A stretch of 64,000 nt of DNA, taken from NCBI GenBank assembly GCA_022571515.1, contig JACZXQ010000009.1:1-64000 (forward strand), given 5' to 3'. The notes below the pieces were generated by a model. It was not told the origin of the DNA. It searched no databases and worked only from the letters and a program-made list of their open reading frames with translations. The position numbers and the translations under genes are program-made. How positions within the stretch are numbered: the stretch's first letter is position 1; each line of letters begins with the position of its first letter. Origin of the DNA: Gemmatimonadota bacterium (lineage in GTDB: Bacteria > Gemmatimonadota > Gemmatimonadetes > Longimicrobiales > Gaopeijiaceae). Shown piece after piece: positions 34,567 to 44,505 of the stretch.

Positions 34567-37260
34567 GTGCACGAGCCACCCATCGGACCGTCGCGATTCC
34601 TGCTGCGCCTGCTGATTCGGGCCATGCCGTCCGATCCGGAGAGCCAGAGCATGGTCGGCGATCTCGTGGAGGAATTCGAGATCCGGCGGCGCTCGTTGGG
34701 GCGGGACGAGGCACGCCGGCGCTTCCGCAGGGGCGCCCTGGAACTCCTAATACAAATGACATGGTATCGGCTTCGGTCCACAGTGACGCGTGAGCCCGCT
34801 CCGGTACTTCACGACGTTTCGCTTGACCCGGGGAGGGGCGGGGGTGGTGACATGTTCGAGGAATTGATCCATGACGTTCGCTTCACACTGAGAGGCTTCA
34901 GAAGAAACCGCGGATTCACGGCCATTGCGCTGCTTGTGCTGACGCTCGGCATCGGCGCGACTACCGCCATCTTCAGCGTGGTGGACACCGTCCTGCTCAA
35001 GAAGCTGCCGTACCATGAGCCGGACCGTTTGGTGACAGTGTCGCACATCGACGACGAGCGAAGCACGATGAGCGGCGTGTTTTCGCCGCAGGACTACGAT
35101 GACCTGGTCGCGGCCTCCTCCTCCTACCAGCGGTTGGGCGCATACTGGTATACCGCGGGCCAGACGGCCATCGACCTCCTGAGCACCGAGTCGCCCACCG
35201 ACATCGTCGCCACCTACGTGACCGAAGGTTTCTTTCCGACACTCGGCATGGAGCCGATGCTCGGGCGGCCCTTCGCTTCGGACGAGGTGGTACCGGGAGC
35301 CGCCCCCGTGGTGGTCATCAGCTATGGGCTTTGGCAAAGCCACTTCGGGGCCGAGCCGGGCATCATCGGAAGCACGGTCAACCTCGAGTCGAAGCCCTTC
35401 ACGGTCATCGGCGTCATGCCGCCCGCATTTCGGTACCCCGCTTCAGAAGTGCGTGTGTGGCTTCCGATCTCGCTCATCACGGACGACGGGATCCCGCATA
35501 TCCGGCAGGTCCGCTGGATGAGCGTCGTGGGGCGTTTGGCCGAGGGAGTGACTCTAAACATCGCGTTCGCCGAGACGAACGGGATCGTGGCCCGGCTGGC
35601 GCGGGAGTACCCGGAGACCAACACCGGGTGGGGAAGCGCGACGGTTTCTTCCCTGCGGGACTCCTTGGTGGGGCCCATCCGGCCGGCGCTCATGATCCTC
35701 ATGGGGTCGACGATCATTATTCTCTTGATCGTCTGCACCAACGTCGGGAGCCTACTTCTCGCTCGCACCGCCGCCCGGGGACGCGAACTCGCCGTGCGCG
35801 TCTCCATGGGGGCAAGCCCCGGTCGGCTCATCCGCCAACTGCTCACCGAGAGCCTGGTGCTCTCCTTTGTCGGAGGTGTGCTGGGGCTCACGGTCGCGGC
35901 GCTGGGCGTTCAGGCACTGCTCAGCATGAGCGCGGGCTCCATTCCGCTTGCGGAGGACGTGGGGTTCGACGGGCGATTGGCCGCCTTCGCACTGCTCGCG
36001 TCCCTCGCGACGGGGCTCGTGTTCGGGATGATCCCGGCGCTGCGGATTTCGAAGCTGGCGCCGGCTGGAGTCCTCAAGGGAGGGGACTCGGTCACGGGCG
36101 GGGGCAAGGAACGTCTGCGCGGAGCCTTCGTGATCGCCCAGACCGCCATGGCGGTGATCCTCGTGGTAGGCTCGGGGTTGATGATGCGGAGCCTCTCCAA
36201 CCTGCTTCGAGTGGATCCGGGCTTCCAGACCGAGAACGTACTGACGTTCTCCATCAGCGTCGCCAGCGACGTGGGAATCGGCGAAATAGTCCCCTATCGG
36301 AGGCAGCTGCTCGACGCGATTCGCGATGTCGCCGGTGTCGTGACGGTCGGCGGATCGAAGATGTCCCCGTTGGCGGGTGGTGGTGAGCCGTACTCGTTCA
36401 CTCAGAGGGACGGCGACGGCACCGTGACGGAGGTTCAGCCCGAGTCCGGCGCACACATCGTGACTCCGGGCTTCTTCGAGGCACTCGGCATGGCGTTCGA
36501 TCGAGGGCGGCCGTTCACGCTCGAGGACCCGGTGACCAGCCTCATCGTGAACCGCGCGCTGGCCGAACGTTATTGGCCGGGCGAGGATCCCGTCGGACGG
36601 TCGCTCTTCCTGGGCAACTTCGAGGGCACCGTGATCGGGGTGGTTCAGGACGTGCGCCACGACGGCCTGAATACGCAGCCACGTACGGCGATGTACGTGC
36701 TGGACCTCGGCTTTCCGCGCTCGCTCATGAACATCTTCGTGAAGGTGCAAGGCGACCCCGGCACGATGGTCGCCGCGCTCCGTGAGGCGGTCTGGTCGGT
36801 CAACCGCACGCAGACCATGTCTGAGATCATCCCGCTTGGCCAACTGGTGGAGCGAGAAGCGGCTCGACCGCGCTTCCTCACGACTCTGCTCGGGGGTTTC
36901 GCCGCACTGGCCCTCGGGCTGGCGGCGCTCGGGCTCTACGGGGTCATATCGTTCATGGTGAACCGGCGCCTCACGGAACTCGGCATCCGAATCGCCCTGG
37001 GGGCGCGCACCGGCGAGGTCATGAAGGTCATTGTGGCGGACGGGCTTCGCCTCAGTGTGGTGGGTTTGGCGGCCGGCCTGCTGGGGGCGTTCTGGCTCAG
37101 CCGTCTCCTGACCACCGTGCTCTTCGGCGTCGAGCCCAACGACCCGACCACGTTCGCGGCGGTGGCAGGCGTGGTGGCGTTCATCTCACTCCTGGCCACA
37201 GTCATCCCGGCGCTGAGAGCCCTTCGGATCGATCCGGTCACCGCTCTTCGAGCGGAATAG
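34567..37260 (+). CDS. ADOP-type ABC permease (MacB/FtsX fold)
   Basis: 897 residues from GTG 34567. A ~100-residue soluble prefix (RLLIRAMPSDPESQSMVGDL) is followed by the MacB-like unit: helix 1 NRGFTAIALLVLTLGIGATT, a large periplasmic domain, three helices, then a second repeat of the same order ending with RIDPVTALRAE. ADOP proteins have two such halves in one chain. There is no ATPase in the cassette, so a partner ATPase must act from elsewhere, or the protein works otherwise. It is the structural gene of the PadR cassette. Confidence 0.92.
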   Translation: MHEPPIGPSRFLLRLLIRAMPSDPESQSMVGDLVEEFEIRRRSLGRDEARRRFRRGALELLIQMTWYRLRSTVTREPAPVLHDVSLDPGRGGGGDMFEELIHDVRFTLRGFRRNRGFTAIALLVLTLGIGATTAIFSVVDTVLLKKLPYHEPDRLVTVSHIDDERSTMSGVFSPQDYDDLVAASSSYQRLGAYWYTAGQTAIDLLSTESPTDIVATYVTEGFFPTLGMEPMLGRPFASDEVVPGAAPVVVISYGLWQSHFGAEPGIIGSTVNLESKPFTVIGVMPPAFRYPASEVRVWLPISLITDDGIPHIRQVRWMSVVGRLAEGVTLNIAFAETNGIVARLAREYPETNTGWGSATVSSLRDSLVGPIRPALMILMGSTIIILLIVCTNVGSLLLARTAARGRELAVRVSMGASPGRLIRQLLTESLVLSFVGGVLGLTVAALGVQALLSMSAGSIPLAEDVGFDGRLAAFALLASLATGLVFGMIPALRISKLAPAGVLKGGDSVTGGGKERLRGAFVIAQTAMAVILVVGSGLMMRSLSNLLRVDPGFQTENVLTFSISVASDVGIGEIVPYRRQLLDAIRDVAGVVTVGGSKMSPLAGGGEPYSFTQRDGDGTVTEVQPESGAHIVTPGFFEALGMAFDRGRPFTLEDPVTSLIVNRALAERYWPGEDPVGRSLFLGNFEGTVIGVVQDVRHDGLNTQPRTAMYVLDLGFPRSLMNIFVKVQGDPGTMVAALREAVWSVNRTQTMSEIIPLGQLVEREAARPRFLTTLLGGFAALALGLAALGLYGVISFMVNRRLTELGIRIALGARTGEVMKVIVADGLRLSVVGLAAGLLGAFWLSRLLTTVLFGVEPNDPTTFAAVAGVVAFISLLATVIPALRALRIDPVTALRAE

Positions 37261-37337
37261 GACCCAAAAGAGGCTCACACCAGGCACGTTCCAACCTTTC
37301 ACGTCGCCCAGGCGTCTCATCAAGTGCACGCCTATCA

Positions 37338-37369
37338 TATCGAAATACGATAGGTCTACTTTCGATAGG
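37338..37369 (+). promoter_or_regulatory. Probable PadR operator before the second cassette
   Basis: TATCG-aaata-CGATA is a perfect inverted repeat at 37338-37352, and the half site CGATAGG recurs 15 bp later (37348 and 37363). It ends 10 bp before the PadR start codon. Confidence 0.6.
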
Positions 37370-37378
37370 ATCGAATCC

Positions 37379-37729
37379 ATGAAGGATGTGACGAGCCTGC
37401 TACCGCTCTCACGAAGCCTGGTCCACCTGTTGCTCGCCCTACACGAGGGTGAACGGCACGGCTATGCCGTGAAGAAGCGCGTGGAGGAAATGAGCGGCGG
37501 CATCGTCCGCATGGGCCCCGGCACGCTGTACACCACGATTCAGCGGGCAGAAGACCTCGGCCTGATCGAAGAGTCTGACGAGCGCCCTCCCCCGGGGGAG
37601 GACCAGTCACAGCGGCGGTACTACGAGCTCACCCCCTTCGGCACCCAGGTCTTGGCGGCTGAGGTGGAGCGCCTGGGTGCGTTCGTCGACCACGCGCGCA
37701 CTGCGCTGTCGGGTGTGAGAGGAAAGTGA
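37379..37729 (+). CDS. PadR-family transcriptional regulator
   Basis: 116 residues. Winged helix: LVHLLLALHEGERHGYAVKK, GPGTLYTTIQRAEDLGLIEE, and RRYYELTPFGTQVLAAEVER. The C-terminal helix is the dimer arm. Repeated CGATAGG half sites lie just upstream. Its TGA overlaps the GTG of the next gene, so the permease is translated with it. Confidence 0.94.
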   Translation: MKDVTSLLPLSRSLVHLLLALHEGERHGYAVKKRVEEMSGGIVRMGPGTLYTTIQRAEDLGLIEESDERPPPGEDQSQRRYYELTPFGTQVLAAEVERLGAFVDHARTALSGVRGK

Positions 37730-40434
37730 AGAACGTCCCGCGTGCCCGGGGCGAGCGGTTCTACGCTCTGCTCCTACGTCTCTACCCGAAGACGTTCCGG
37801 AGTCGCTTCGAGCACCAGATGCTCGAGGTCTTCCGTGAGCAGAGGGTGGACGCGAAGTACGCCGGGCTCTTCGGGAATCTGCGGTTTTGGTGGGACATGG
37901 TGGGGGATCTGCTGGTCGCGTTACCCGACGCGAAGCGGAGGTACACGGGAGTCACGAAATGGGAGGCGAGTGTGGACGGGATGCTACTGGACTTGAAATT
38001 CGCTGTGAGGACACTGCTGAGGGCGCCGGGATTTACGGTGATGGCCGTGCTGACGCTGGCGATCGGCATCGGCTCGACCGCGGCCATCTTCGGCGTCGTG
38101 AACAGCGTGCTGCTCAAGCCTCTGCCGTACGGCGACTCCGACGAGGTGGTCACGGTGTGGAGCAGCTGGATCGGATTCCCAAAGACCTGGGTGTCGGTCG
38201 CCGAGTACCGGGCCTGGCTGAACAACGCACCGTCGTTCGACGACCTGTCGTTGTACTTCAGCACCTCGGCCAACTTCAGCAGCCCCGAAAACCCAGAGCG
38301 CGTGAACGCCGTCGGTGCGACCGAGAACCTCATGGAGGTCCTCCAGGCGCCGATGGCTCAGGGCCGCTTCTTCACCACGGAAGAGGCGTTGCGGGCGGAT
38401 ACGCTCCCCAGTGAGGTCATCGTCATCTCGCACCAGGCCTGGGCGCGCCGCTACGGGAGCGACCCCGGCCTCGTCGGCCGATCCGTCGAGGTGAACGGGC
38501 GCGGGCGCGTGGTGGTGGGCGTACTGCCGGCCGACTTCCGCCTTCCGGTCGACTTCGGGACCGCCGACGTTCCGGACATCTACTTCCCGACATGGATAGA
38601 CCGGAGCGACGTGGTGAGCTTCCCGGAAGCGGGTGGCTCGCACGGAGCCTTCGTGGTCGGGCGGCTCCGACCCGGCTCGACGGTCGAGTCCGCCAAACGC
38701 GACCTCGACAACCTCGTCGCGCGGCTCCAGGCGGAGCAGGGTTCGTATCCGCCTGAGCGGAACTTCGAGCCCCTCGTCTTCAGCGCGAAGGACGACATCC
38801 TGGGCACCATCCGGCCGGCGATTCTAGCCCTGCTCGGGACCGTCGTCTTCGTGCTGCTGATCGCGTGCGCGAACGTCGCCAACCTGCTGCTCACGCGAAG
38901 TCAGGTACGACACGGTGAGATCGCCGTGCGGGCTGCGCTGGGTGCGGGACGCTGGCGCATCGTGCGGCAGATGCTCACGGAAAGCATGGTACTCGCGACG
39001 ATCGGGGGAGGCCTGGGTATCGCGCTGGCCTTTGTGAGCGTGGAGATCTTCAAGGGCCTCAACCCGGGCAACCTGCCTCGGATAGACGAGGTGTCGATCG
39101 ATGGGGCGGTGCTCGGGTTCAGCGCGCTCGTGACCGTCGCGACCGCCATCCTCTTCGGGTCTCTGCCGGCCCTGCGGAGCGGGAGTTCCAACCTCCACGC
39201 CAACCTGGGCCGGCGGGGCGGGACGGGCCTTGGGAAGTCCGGATGGCAGGGCACGCTCGTGGCGTTGGAGATGGCGCTCGCGGTGGTCTTGGTGATGGGC
39301 GCCGGCCTCATGGTGAGGACGTTCGAGCAGCTCTCGTCGATCGACGTCGGCTTCCAGGGCGAGAACCTGCTCACCATGGCGGTCTCTCTTCCCACCACGA
39401 CGTACCCGACCGCACAGGACGCGGTGAACTTCCATCGCGAAGCCATGCGAAAAATGGAGGAGATCCCCGGCGTGCAGATGGCGACCGCCGTGCGGATTCT
39501 TCCGCTCGACTCCCAGATCGGGGATTGGGGGCTGGCTGTAGAGGGGTACGTTCCGGCCCAGAACGAAGGCGTCAACGGTGACTGGCAGTTCGCGGCACCG
39601 GGGTACTTCGAGGCCATGGGCATCCCTGTAAATAGCGGTCGCCCCTTCGAATGGACCGACGACGAGAACGCCGCCTTGGTCGGGGTCGTGAACGAGGCCT
39701 TCGTGCGCCGCTACTGGCCCAACGAGAACCCCATCGGAAAGCGCTTTCGCATGGGCAGCGACGGGCAGACGAAGTGGATCAGCGTCGTCGGTGTGGTCGG
39801 GGACGTGACGCACAACGGCCTGACCGCGGAGATCAAACGGAAGTTCTACATCCCCCTCGCACAGTGGGAAGCAGCGTCGGGCGGCAACCGGCCGACCTCG
39901 GTGCGGTTCGTGGTCAAGACGGCCGGCAACGCGCTGGCGCTCACGGCGCCGGTGCGCAACGTGATTCGGCAGATGGATCCGTCGCTCGCCATCGCGCAGG
40001 TCCGGACCGTGGACGACATCAAGTCCGCCGCGATGGCCCAACCACGCTTCACGGTGGTGCTCATGGGCACCTTCTCACTGGTGGCGATTCTGCTCGCGCT
40101 GGTCGGGATCTACGGCGTCATCTCGTACGGCGTGAGCCTGCGCACCCAGGAGATCGGCATCCGCATGGCGCTCGGCGCCGAACCCGAGCAAGTCGTGTCG
40201 CTCATGGTGAAGCGGGGCATCACGATGGTCCTCGTCGGACTCGGTATCGGCGTGGTGGCTGCGCTCGGCCTGACGAGGTACATCGAGTCTCTGCTGTACA
40301 ACGTGGACGCGCAGGATCCGGTGATCTTCGGCTCGGTAGCGGTGGGGTTTGCCGTGGTTGCCTTGCTCGCGACCTACATCCCGGCGCGCAGGGCCGCGGG
40401 GGTGAACCCCATTCAGGCGTTGAGGTCCGACTAG
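37726..40434 (+). CDS. ADOP-type ABC permease with permease-prefix domain
   Basis: 902 residues. The N-terminal prefix begins RGERFYALLLRLYPKTFRSR, then FEHQMLEVFREQ, the signature of the 'permease prefix' domain found only in ADOP proteins. Helix 1 is GFTVMAVLTLAIGIGSTAAI. Two MacB/FtsX-like halves follow; the second ends ARRAAGVNPIQALRSD. It is about 30-35% alike by eye to the permease 150 bp upstream, so the two cassettes look like an old tandem duplication that has diverged. Confidence 0.93.
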   Translation: MKNVPRARGERFYALLLRLYPKTFRSRFEHQMLEVFREQRVDAKYAGLFGNLRFWWDMVGDLLVALPDAKRRYTGVTKWEASVDGMLLDLKFAVRTLLRAPGFTVMAVLTLAIGIGSTAAIFGVVNSVLLKPLPYGDSDEVVTVWSSWIGFPKTWVSVAEYRAWLNNAPSFDDLSLYFSTSANFSSPENPERVNAVGATENLMEVLQAPMAQGRFFTTEEALRADTLPSEVIVISHQAWARRYGSDPGLVGRSVEVNGRGRVVVGVLPADFRLPVDFGTADVPDIYFPTWIDRSDVVSFPEAGGSHGAFVVGRLRPGSTVESAKRDLDNLVARLQAEQGSYPPERNFEPLVFSAKDDILGTIRPAILALLGTVVFVLLIACANVANLLLTRSQVRHGEIAVRAALGAGRWRIVRQMLTESMVLATIGGGLGIALAFVSVEIFKGLNPGNLPRIDEVSIDGAVLGFSALVTVATAILFGSLPALRSGSSNLHANLGRRGGTGLGKSGWQGTLVALEMALAVVLVMGAGLMVRTFEQLSSIDVGFQGENLLTMAVSLPTTTYPTAQDAVNFHREAMRKMEEIPGVQMATAVRILPLDSQIGDWGLAVEGYVPAQNEGVNGDWQFAAPGYFEAMGIPVNSGRPFEWTDDENAALVGVVNEAFVRRYWPNENPIGKRFRMGSDGQTKWISVVGVVGDVTHNGLTAEIKRKFYIPLAQWEAASGGNRPTSVRFVVKTAGNALALTAPVRNVIRQMDPSLAIAQVRTVDDIKSAAMAQPRFTVVLMGTFSLVAILLALVGIYGVISYGVSLRTQEIGIRMALGAEPEQVVSLMVKRGITMVLVGLGIGVVAALGLTRYIESLLYNVDAQDPVIFGSVAVGFAVVALLATYIPARRAAGVNPIQALRSD

Positions 40435-40526
40435 GGTTCGCAAGGGGGATCGCGGCTGGATATCCCTGCCTCGGACCGATCGATACCTTTTCCGGGATTC
40501 CTCCCCGCGAGAAAAGGAACTCGATC

Positions 40527-42134
40527 ATGAAACGCCGCGTCTCCCTGGCATTCCTCACGTCCCTCGCCCTTCTGTCAGCGGGTGTGCCGTGACTACATGC
40601 GCAGCAACCAACCCGCATTGACGGTTTGGGTAGCCTGACGTTCCCCAACTCCGGGTCACCCAAGGCACAGCACGATTTCGTTCGTGGCGTGCTCCTGCTT
40701 CACAGCTTCGAGTACGCCGATGCGGCCACTGCCTTCCGGAAGGCTCAGGAGATCGATCCGGACTTCGCCATGGCGTATTGGGGCGAAGCCATGACTTACA
40801 CCCACCCGGTGTGGAACGAGAAGGATCCGACGGCGGCGATGGAAGCGTTGGCCAGATACGCTCCTACACCCGAGGAGCGCGCGGCGAAGGCACCCACCGA
40901 TCGCGAACGGGCGTATCTCACCGCTGCCGACGTGCTGTACGGTCACGGCATGAAGGCGACGCTGGACACGCTGTTTTCCTTCGAGATGGGAAGGCTGGCG
41001 GCCCGGTACCCGGAGGATCTCGAGGCCCAGACCTTCTACGCCTTATCGCTGCTGGGATTGAGCCAGGGTGATCGGAATGTGCCGACATACATAGAGGCCG
41101 GGGCGATCGCGCTGGCCGCCGTGCGGAAGAACCCCGAGCATCCGGGCGCCGCTCACTATGTGATTCATTCCTTCGACGACCCGACCCACGCCATTCTGGC
41201 AATGCCGGCGGCCCGGGCCTACGGGCCCATAGCACCCGATGCGGCCCATGCCCAACACATGACGACCCACATCTTTCTTGCCCGCGGTCTGTGGGACGAT
41301 GTGGTCGAGACCAACATTCGTGCCGTTGCGCTGTCGGATCATAGCCTGGAGGCTCGGGGCCTGCCGCCTAGGAGCTGCGGCCATTACAACGAGTGGCTCA
41401 TGTACGGGTACCAGCAGCAGGGCCGGTATGAGGACGCCGAGACGTTGCTCATGGGGTGCCATGCCCAGGTTCAAGACGAACTGCGGTCCGCCGGCCGTCT
41501 CACTTCCTCCGCCGGGTCCTACGCGCACATGCGCAGCTTGCATCTGGCGGACACTCGGGATTGGACTGGCGTGCCGGCCATCTCACCGATCGGCGTCGCC
41601 AGTGCACCGATGTTCGTGCAACTCGTGGAGGCGTAGGGGAGCGGTGTCGCCGCGGTACATCGGGGGGATCGCACTGCGGCAGAGAAACATCACGCGTTCC
41701 TTATGGACTACGGCGTAAACGCCGGAGCCACGTGGGAGAGTCCGTACGTACCGGTTTGGCAGGGTACGCTGGAGGCGATGCTCCTCGCCGACGCGGGGGA
41801 TGGAGAGGGAGCACTCCGCGCAGCACATGAGGCTGCTGAGTACGAGGCATCGTTACCGGTGGATTTCGGCCCACCGAACGCCTTCAAACCCGCTCGGGAG
41901 TTGGAAGCGGAGCTGCTGCTCGATCAACGTCGGGCGGAGGATGCCATGCGGACGTTCGAGATGGCGCTGGCACGAACACCGAATCGCATTCTGAGTCTGG
42001 CGGGCTATGCCCGAGCTGCGGTCGCTGCCGGTCGGACGGACCTCGCCACTCAGGCGTATGGCAAGCTGGCGTACGTACTTAGAAATGCCGATGCGGGCAT
42101 GAAGGAGGGACGGGAGGCGAAGGCGTGGCGTTAG
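40527..42134 (+). pseudogene. Exported TPR protein with two in-frame stop codons
   Basis: A 536-codon frame starts with a signal peptide (MKRRVSLAFLTSLALLSAGV). A TGA at 40590-40592 interrupts the end of the signal and a TAG at 41634-41636 interrupts the middle. Otherwise the reading frame is continuous and conserved in style: HDFVRGVLLLHSFEYADAAT, AMAYWGEAMTYTHPVWNEKD, and after the TAG EKHHAFLMDYGVNAGATWES. It is a TPR-rich exported protein family. The TGA is not a Sec site: it is in a signal peptide with no redox motif. Two independent nonsense codons suggest a true pseudogene or sequence errors. Confidence 0.8.
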
Positions 42135-42221
42135 CCCGCCAAATTAGACCCTTGCGGCACAATAACCGGCCTCTGACCTTTCGTGAGGTGTGCTGTCCCT
42201 TCCGAGGATGAGGATTCGGCC

Positions 42222-43544
42222 ATGGCGCAGTCGAAGGAGTTGCGGGGCGCTGACGAACCGGATGCACCGCCGATCCCGGACCCGATCCCGGATCCGATCC
42301 CGACTCCCGAAACGGAAGAGCCCAACGGAGGCACCGACGAACCCTCGGGCGACGCCGAGTCGGTCGTCATGGACGATCCCACACTCGCGGACAGCGACGC
42401 GCCCGCCGTGCAGGCGGTCAACAAGCTCATTTTCGACGCCCTCACCGCTCGCGCGTCCGACATCCACCTAGAGAGCATGCCCGACCGGATCCGCCTTCGC
42501 TACCGGATCGATGGCATTCTGGAAGACGTGGAACCACCCGCAGGCCACCTCCGTGCAGCCGTCCTGGCCAGGCTCCGTGTGATGGCGGGACTCGACCTCG
42601 CCGACCACCGCACCCCGCAGGATGGACGCATGCGCCTGCAGTTCAGTGATCGGGCCGTGGACGTACGCATGTCCACCGTGCCGATTCTGCGCGGCGAGAG
42701 CGTCGCCCTGAGGTTGCTCGACCCTGGCCGCGGGCATATCGCCTTGGAAGATCTGGGCCTCAGGCCCAACGATCTGGGCCGGCTCATGGAGATCGCCCGC
42801 CGCCCACACGGCATGGTGCTCACCACCGGCCCGGGCGGATCCGGCAAGTCGACCAGCCTCTACGCCCTCGTACGGCGCCTGTCCACCGGGAAGGAGAAGA
42901 TCTTCACGGTGGAGGACCCGGTCGAGTACGACTTCGCCGACATCTGTCAGGTCTCGGTCAACTACCGGGCGGGGCTGACCTTCGCCAACCTGCTCCGCTC
43001 TCTGGTGCGCCAAGATCCGGACATTCTGCTGGTGGGCGAGATCCGTGACCGCGAGACCGCGGACCTCGCCACGCACGCGGCGCTCACCGGCCATCTCGTG
43101 CTCTCGACGCTGCACACGAGGGACTCGATCGCGGCTCTTCCCCGGTTGGTGGACCTGGGCGTGCCGGAATACCTGGTGGCGCACACGATCGAGGCGGTCA
43201 TGGCACAGCGGCTGGTGCGCATGATCTGCACCCACTGTGCCGAAGAGGTCGACTTCCGGGAGGAGGATCTGCTCGCCCTGGGTCCAGCCGCGCAGGAGTT
43301 CGCCACGGGTAAGGTCGGCAGGGGATGCGAGGAGTGCCGCGGAACCGGATTCCTGGGCCGGACCGGACTCTACGAACTGCTGGTCATGACCGACACGTTC
43401 CGAGAGGCCTTTCTCAAGAAGCAGAGCCTCCGGCAGTTGCGCGAGATCGCGCTGAGTGAGGGCATGGAGCCGCTTCGCCTCGACGGCATCTACAAGGTCG
43501 AGGCCGGAATCACCACGCCCGAAGAGGTTCTCCGTGTCACCTAG
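42222..43544 (+). CDS. GspE/PilB-type secretion or pilus ATPase
   Basis: 440 residues. A low-complexity acidic/Pro N-terminus (PDPIPDPIPTPETEE) replaces the usual N1 domain. Then come the N2 domain (FDALTARASDIHLESMPDRI), Walker A GPGGSGKST near residue 205, Asp box VEDPVEYD, Walker B ILLVGEIRDRETAD and His box THAALTGHLVLSTLHTRDS. A tetracysteine zinc site is formed by CTHC and CEEC. It powers assembly of a type II/type IV-pilus-like machine. No other secretion genes are near, so the partners are elsewhere. ATG 42222 chosen. Confidence 0.92.
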   Translation: MAQSKELRGADEPDAPPIPDPIPDPIPTPETEEPNGGTDEPSGDAESVVMDDPTLADSDAPAVQAVNKLIFDALTARASDIHLESMPDRIRLRYRIDGILEDVEPPAGHLRAAVLARLRVMAGLDLADHRTPQDGRMRLQFSDRAVDVRMSTVPILRGESVALRLLDPGRGHIALEDLGLRPNDLGRLMEIARRPHGMVLTTGPGGSGKSTSLYALVRRLSTGKEKIFTVEDPVEYDFADICQVSVNYRAGLTFANLLRSLVRQDPDILLVGEIRDRETADLATHAALTGHLVLSTLHTRDSIAALPRLVDLGVPEYLVAHTIEAVMAQRLVRMICTHCAEEVDFREEDLLALGPAAQEFATGKVGRGCEECRGTGFLGRTGLYELLVMTDTFREAFLKKQSLRQLREIALSEGMEPLRLDGIYKVEAGITTPEEVLRVT

Positions 43545-44505
43545 CCGGGCACTGATGGTGGCCCACGGAGCCCAGGCCGTAGCCAAGCGGATGCTGCGCT
43601 GGCTCTTCGGGCCAATGTGGCCGGAGCCCCGGGAGGTGTTCGAGCAGCGCTGGCAGCGCGTCTTCCTGCGCGGGCCGATCGGCGGGTTCGTGGGTGTGTG
43701 GTTCGGGACCCTTGCGACCATGCAGTGGGGGCTTCCGCCTGCCGTCTTCCCCCTGCTTTGCGGGGTGGCTGGGGTCCTCCTGATGTCCTTCGCGGGCCAC
43801 ATCGAGTCCTTCGTCCAGACGCGCACAGTCTCACCCTCGGGCAAGGTCCAGGTGGGGGTGGCCGTCGCCGCCGACCTGGTCATCGGTGCCGTGATGGGCA
43901 CGATGATGTCGATCGTACTCGAGGCGGAGGCCGCGGCCCTGCTGGCGACGGGCGCCGCCTCGCTCGCCATGATCCACTACGTGGCCTCCCAGCTCTTCTG
44001 GGGTGACTGGGTGGAGCGAGTTGTCTCCACGCTCACCGGCCACGGCGGAGGCCCGCGCGACCCCGACTTCTCCCACGAGGCCAGCCTCGCCCTCGAGGGT
44101 TTCGTCGATGAAGCGCTCGCCTCCTATGAGAAGGCGAGTCTGAAGCCCGGCGGGAGTCCGGCTCCGCTCCTACTCGGAGCTCAGTTGCTTCAGAAGGAGC
44201 ATCGCTACGAGGAATCCTTGCTCTGGTACCGCAAGGCATTCGACGCGCCCAGGGTCGATGCGAGGAGGGCCACGGTGTTCGTGAGGCACATCGTCGAGAT
44301 CTGCCGGGACCACCTGGAGGATCCGTCCCGAGCACGCCCGGATGTCCAGGCTCTTCTGGAGCGCTACCCCGAAGCCCAAGAACTCGAGTGGGTCCACACC
44401 GAACTACGACTCATGGAACCCACTCAGATGTACGTCACCATGTCCGGCGAAGGGAACCGGGGTAGCGCGTTGAACGACCCGAGCACCAAGCGCCCGAACG
44501 GGTAG
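43534..44505 (+). CDS. Membrane protein with C-terminal TPR-like helices
   Basis: 323 residues from GTG 43534, which has GAAGAGG before it and overlaps the GspE-like gene by 11 bp (ATG 43555 is an alternative). There are four hydrophobic helices in the first half (GFVGVWFGTLATMQWGLPPA, VFPLLCGVAGVLLMSFAG, GVAVAADLVIGAVMGTMMSI, ALLATGAASLAMIHYV) and TPR-like helical pairs in the second (EGFVDEALASYEKASL, ESLLWYRKAFDAP). Overlap with the ATPase suggests a shared role. The 3' end overlaps the convergent phosphatase gene by 82 bp. Confidence 0.75.
   Translation: MSPSRALMVAHGAQAVAKRMLRWLFGPMWPEPREVFEQRWQRVFLRGPIGGFVGVWFGTLATMQWGLPPAVFPLLCGVAGVLLMSFAGHIESFVQTRTVSPSGKVQVGVAVAADLVIGAVMGTMMSIVLEAEAAALLATGAASLAMIHYVASQLFWGDWVERVVSTLTGHGGGPRDPDFSHEASLALEGFVDEALASYEKASLKPGGSPAPLLLGAQLLQKEHRYEESLLWYRKAFDAPRVDARRATVFVRHIVEICRDHLEDPSRARPDVQALLERYPEAQELEWVHTELRLMEPTQMYVTMSGEGNRGSALNDPSTKRPNG

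Noticed and set aside
40590-40592. In-frame TGA in the TPR gene as a fourth Sec codon
   Set aside because: It lies at the end of a signal peptide, with no nearby Cys or redox motif, and the same gene has a TAG further on. Decay or error is more likely.
42290-42340. Short direct repeats (PDPIPDPIPTP coding region) as a repeat element
   Set aside because: They are low-complexity codons in the N-terminus of the GspE-like ATPase, not a separate element.
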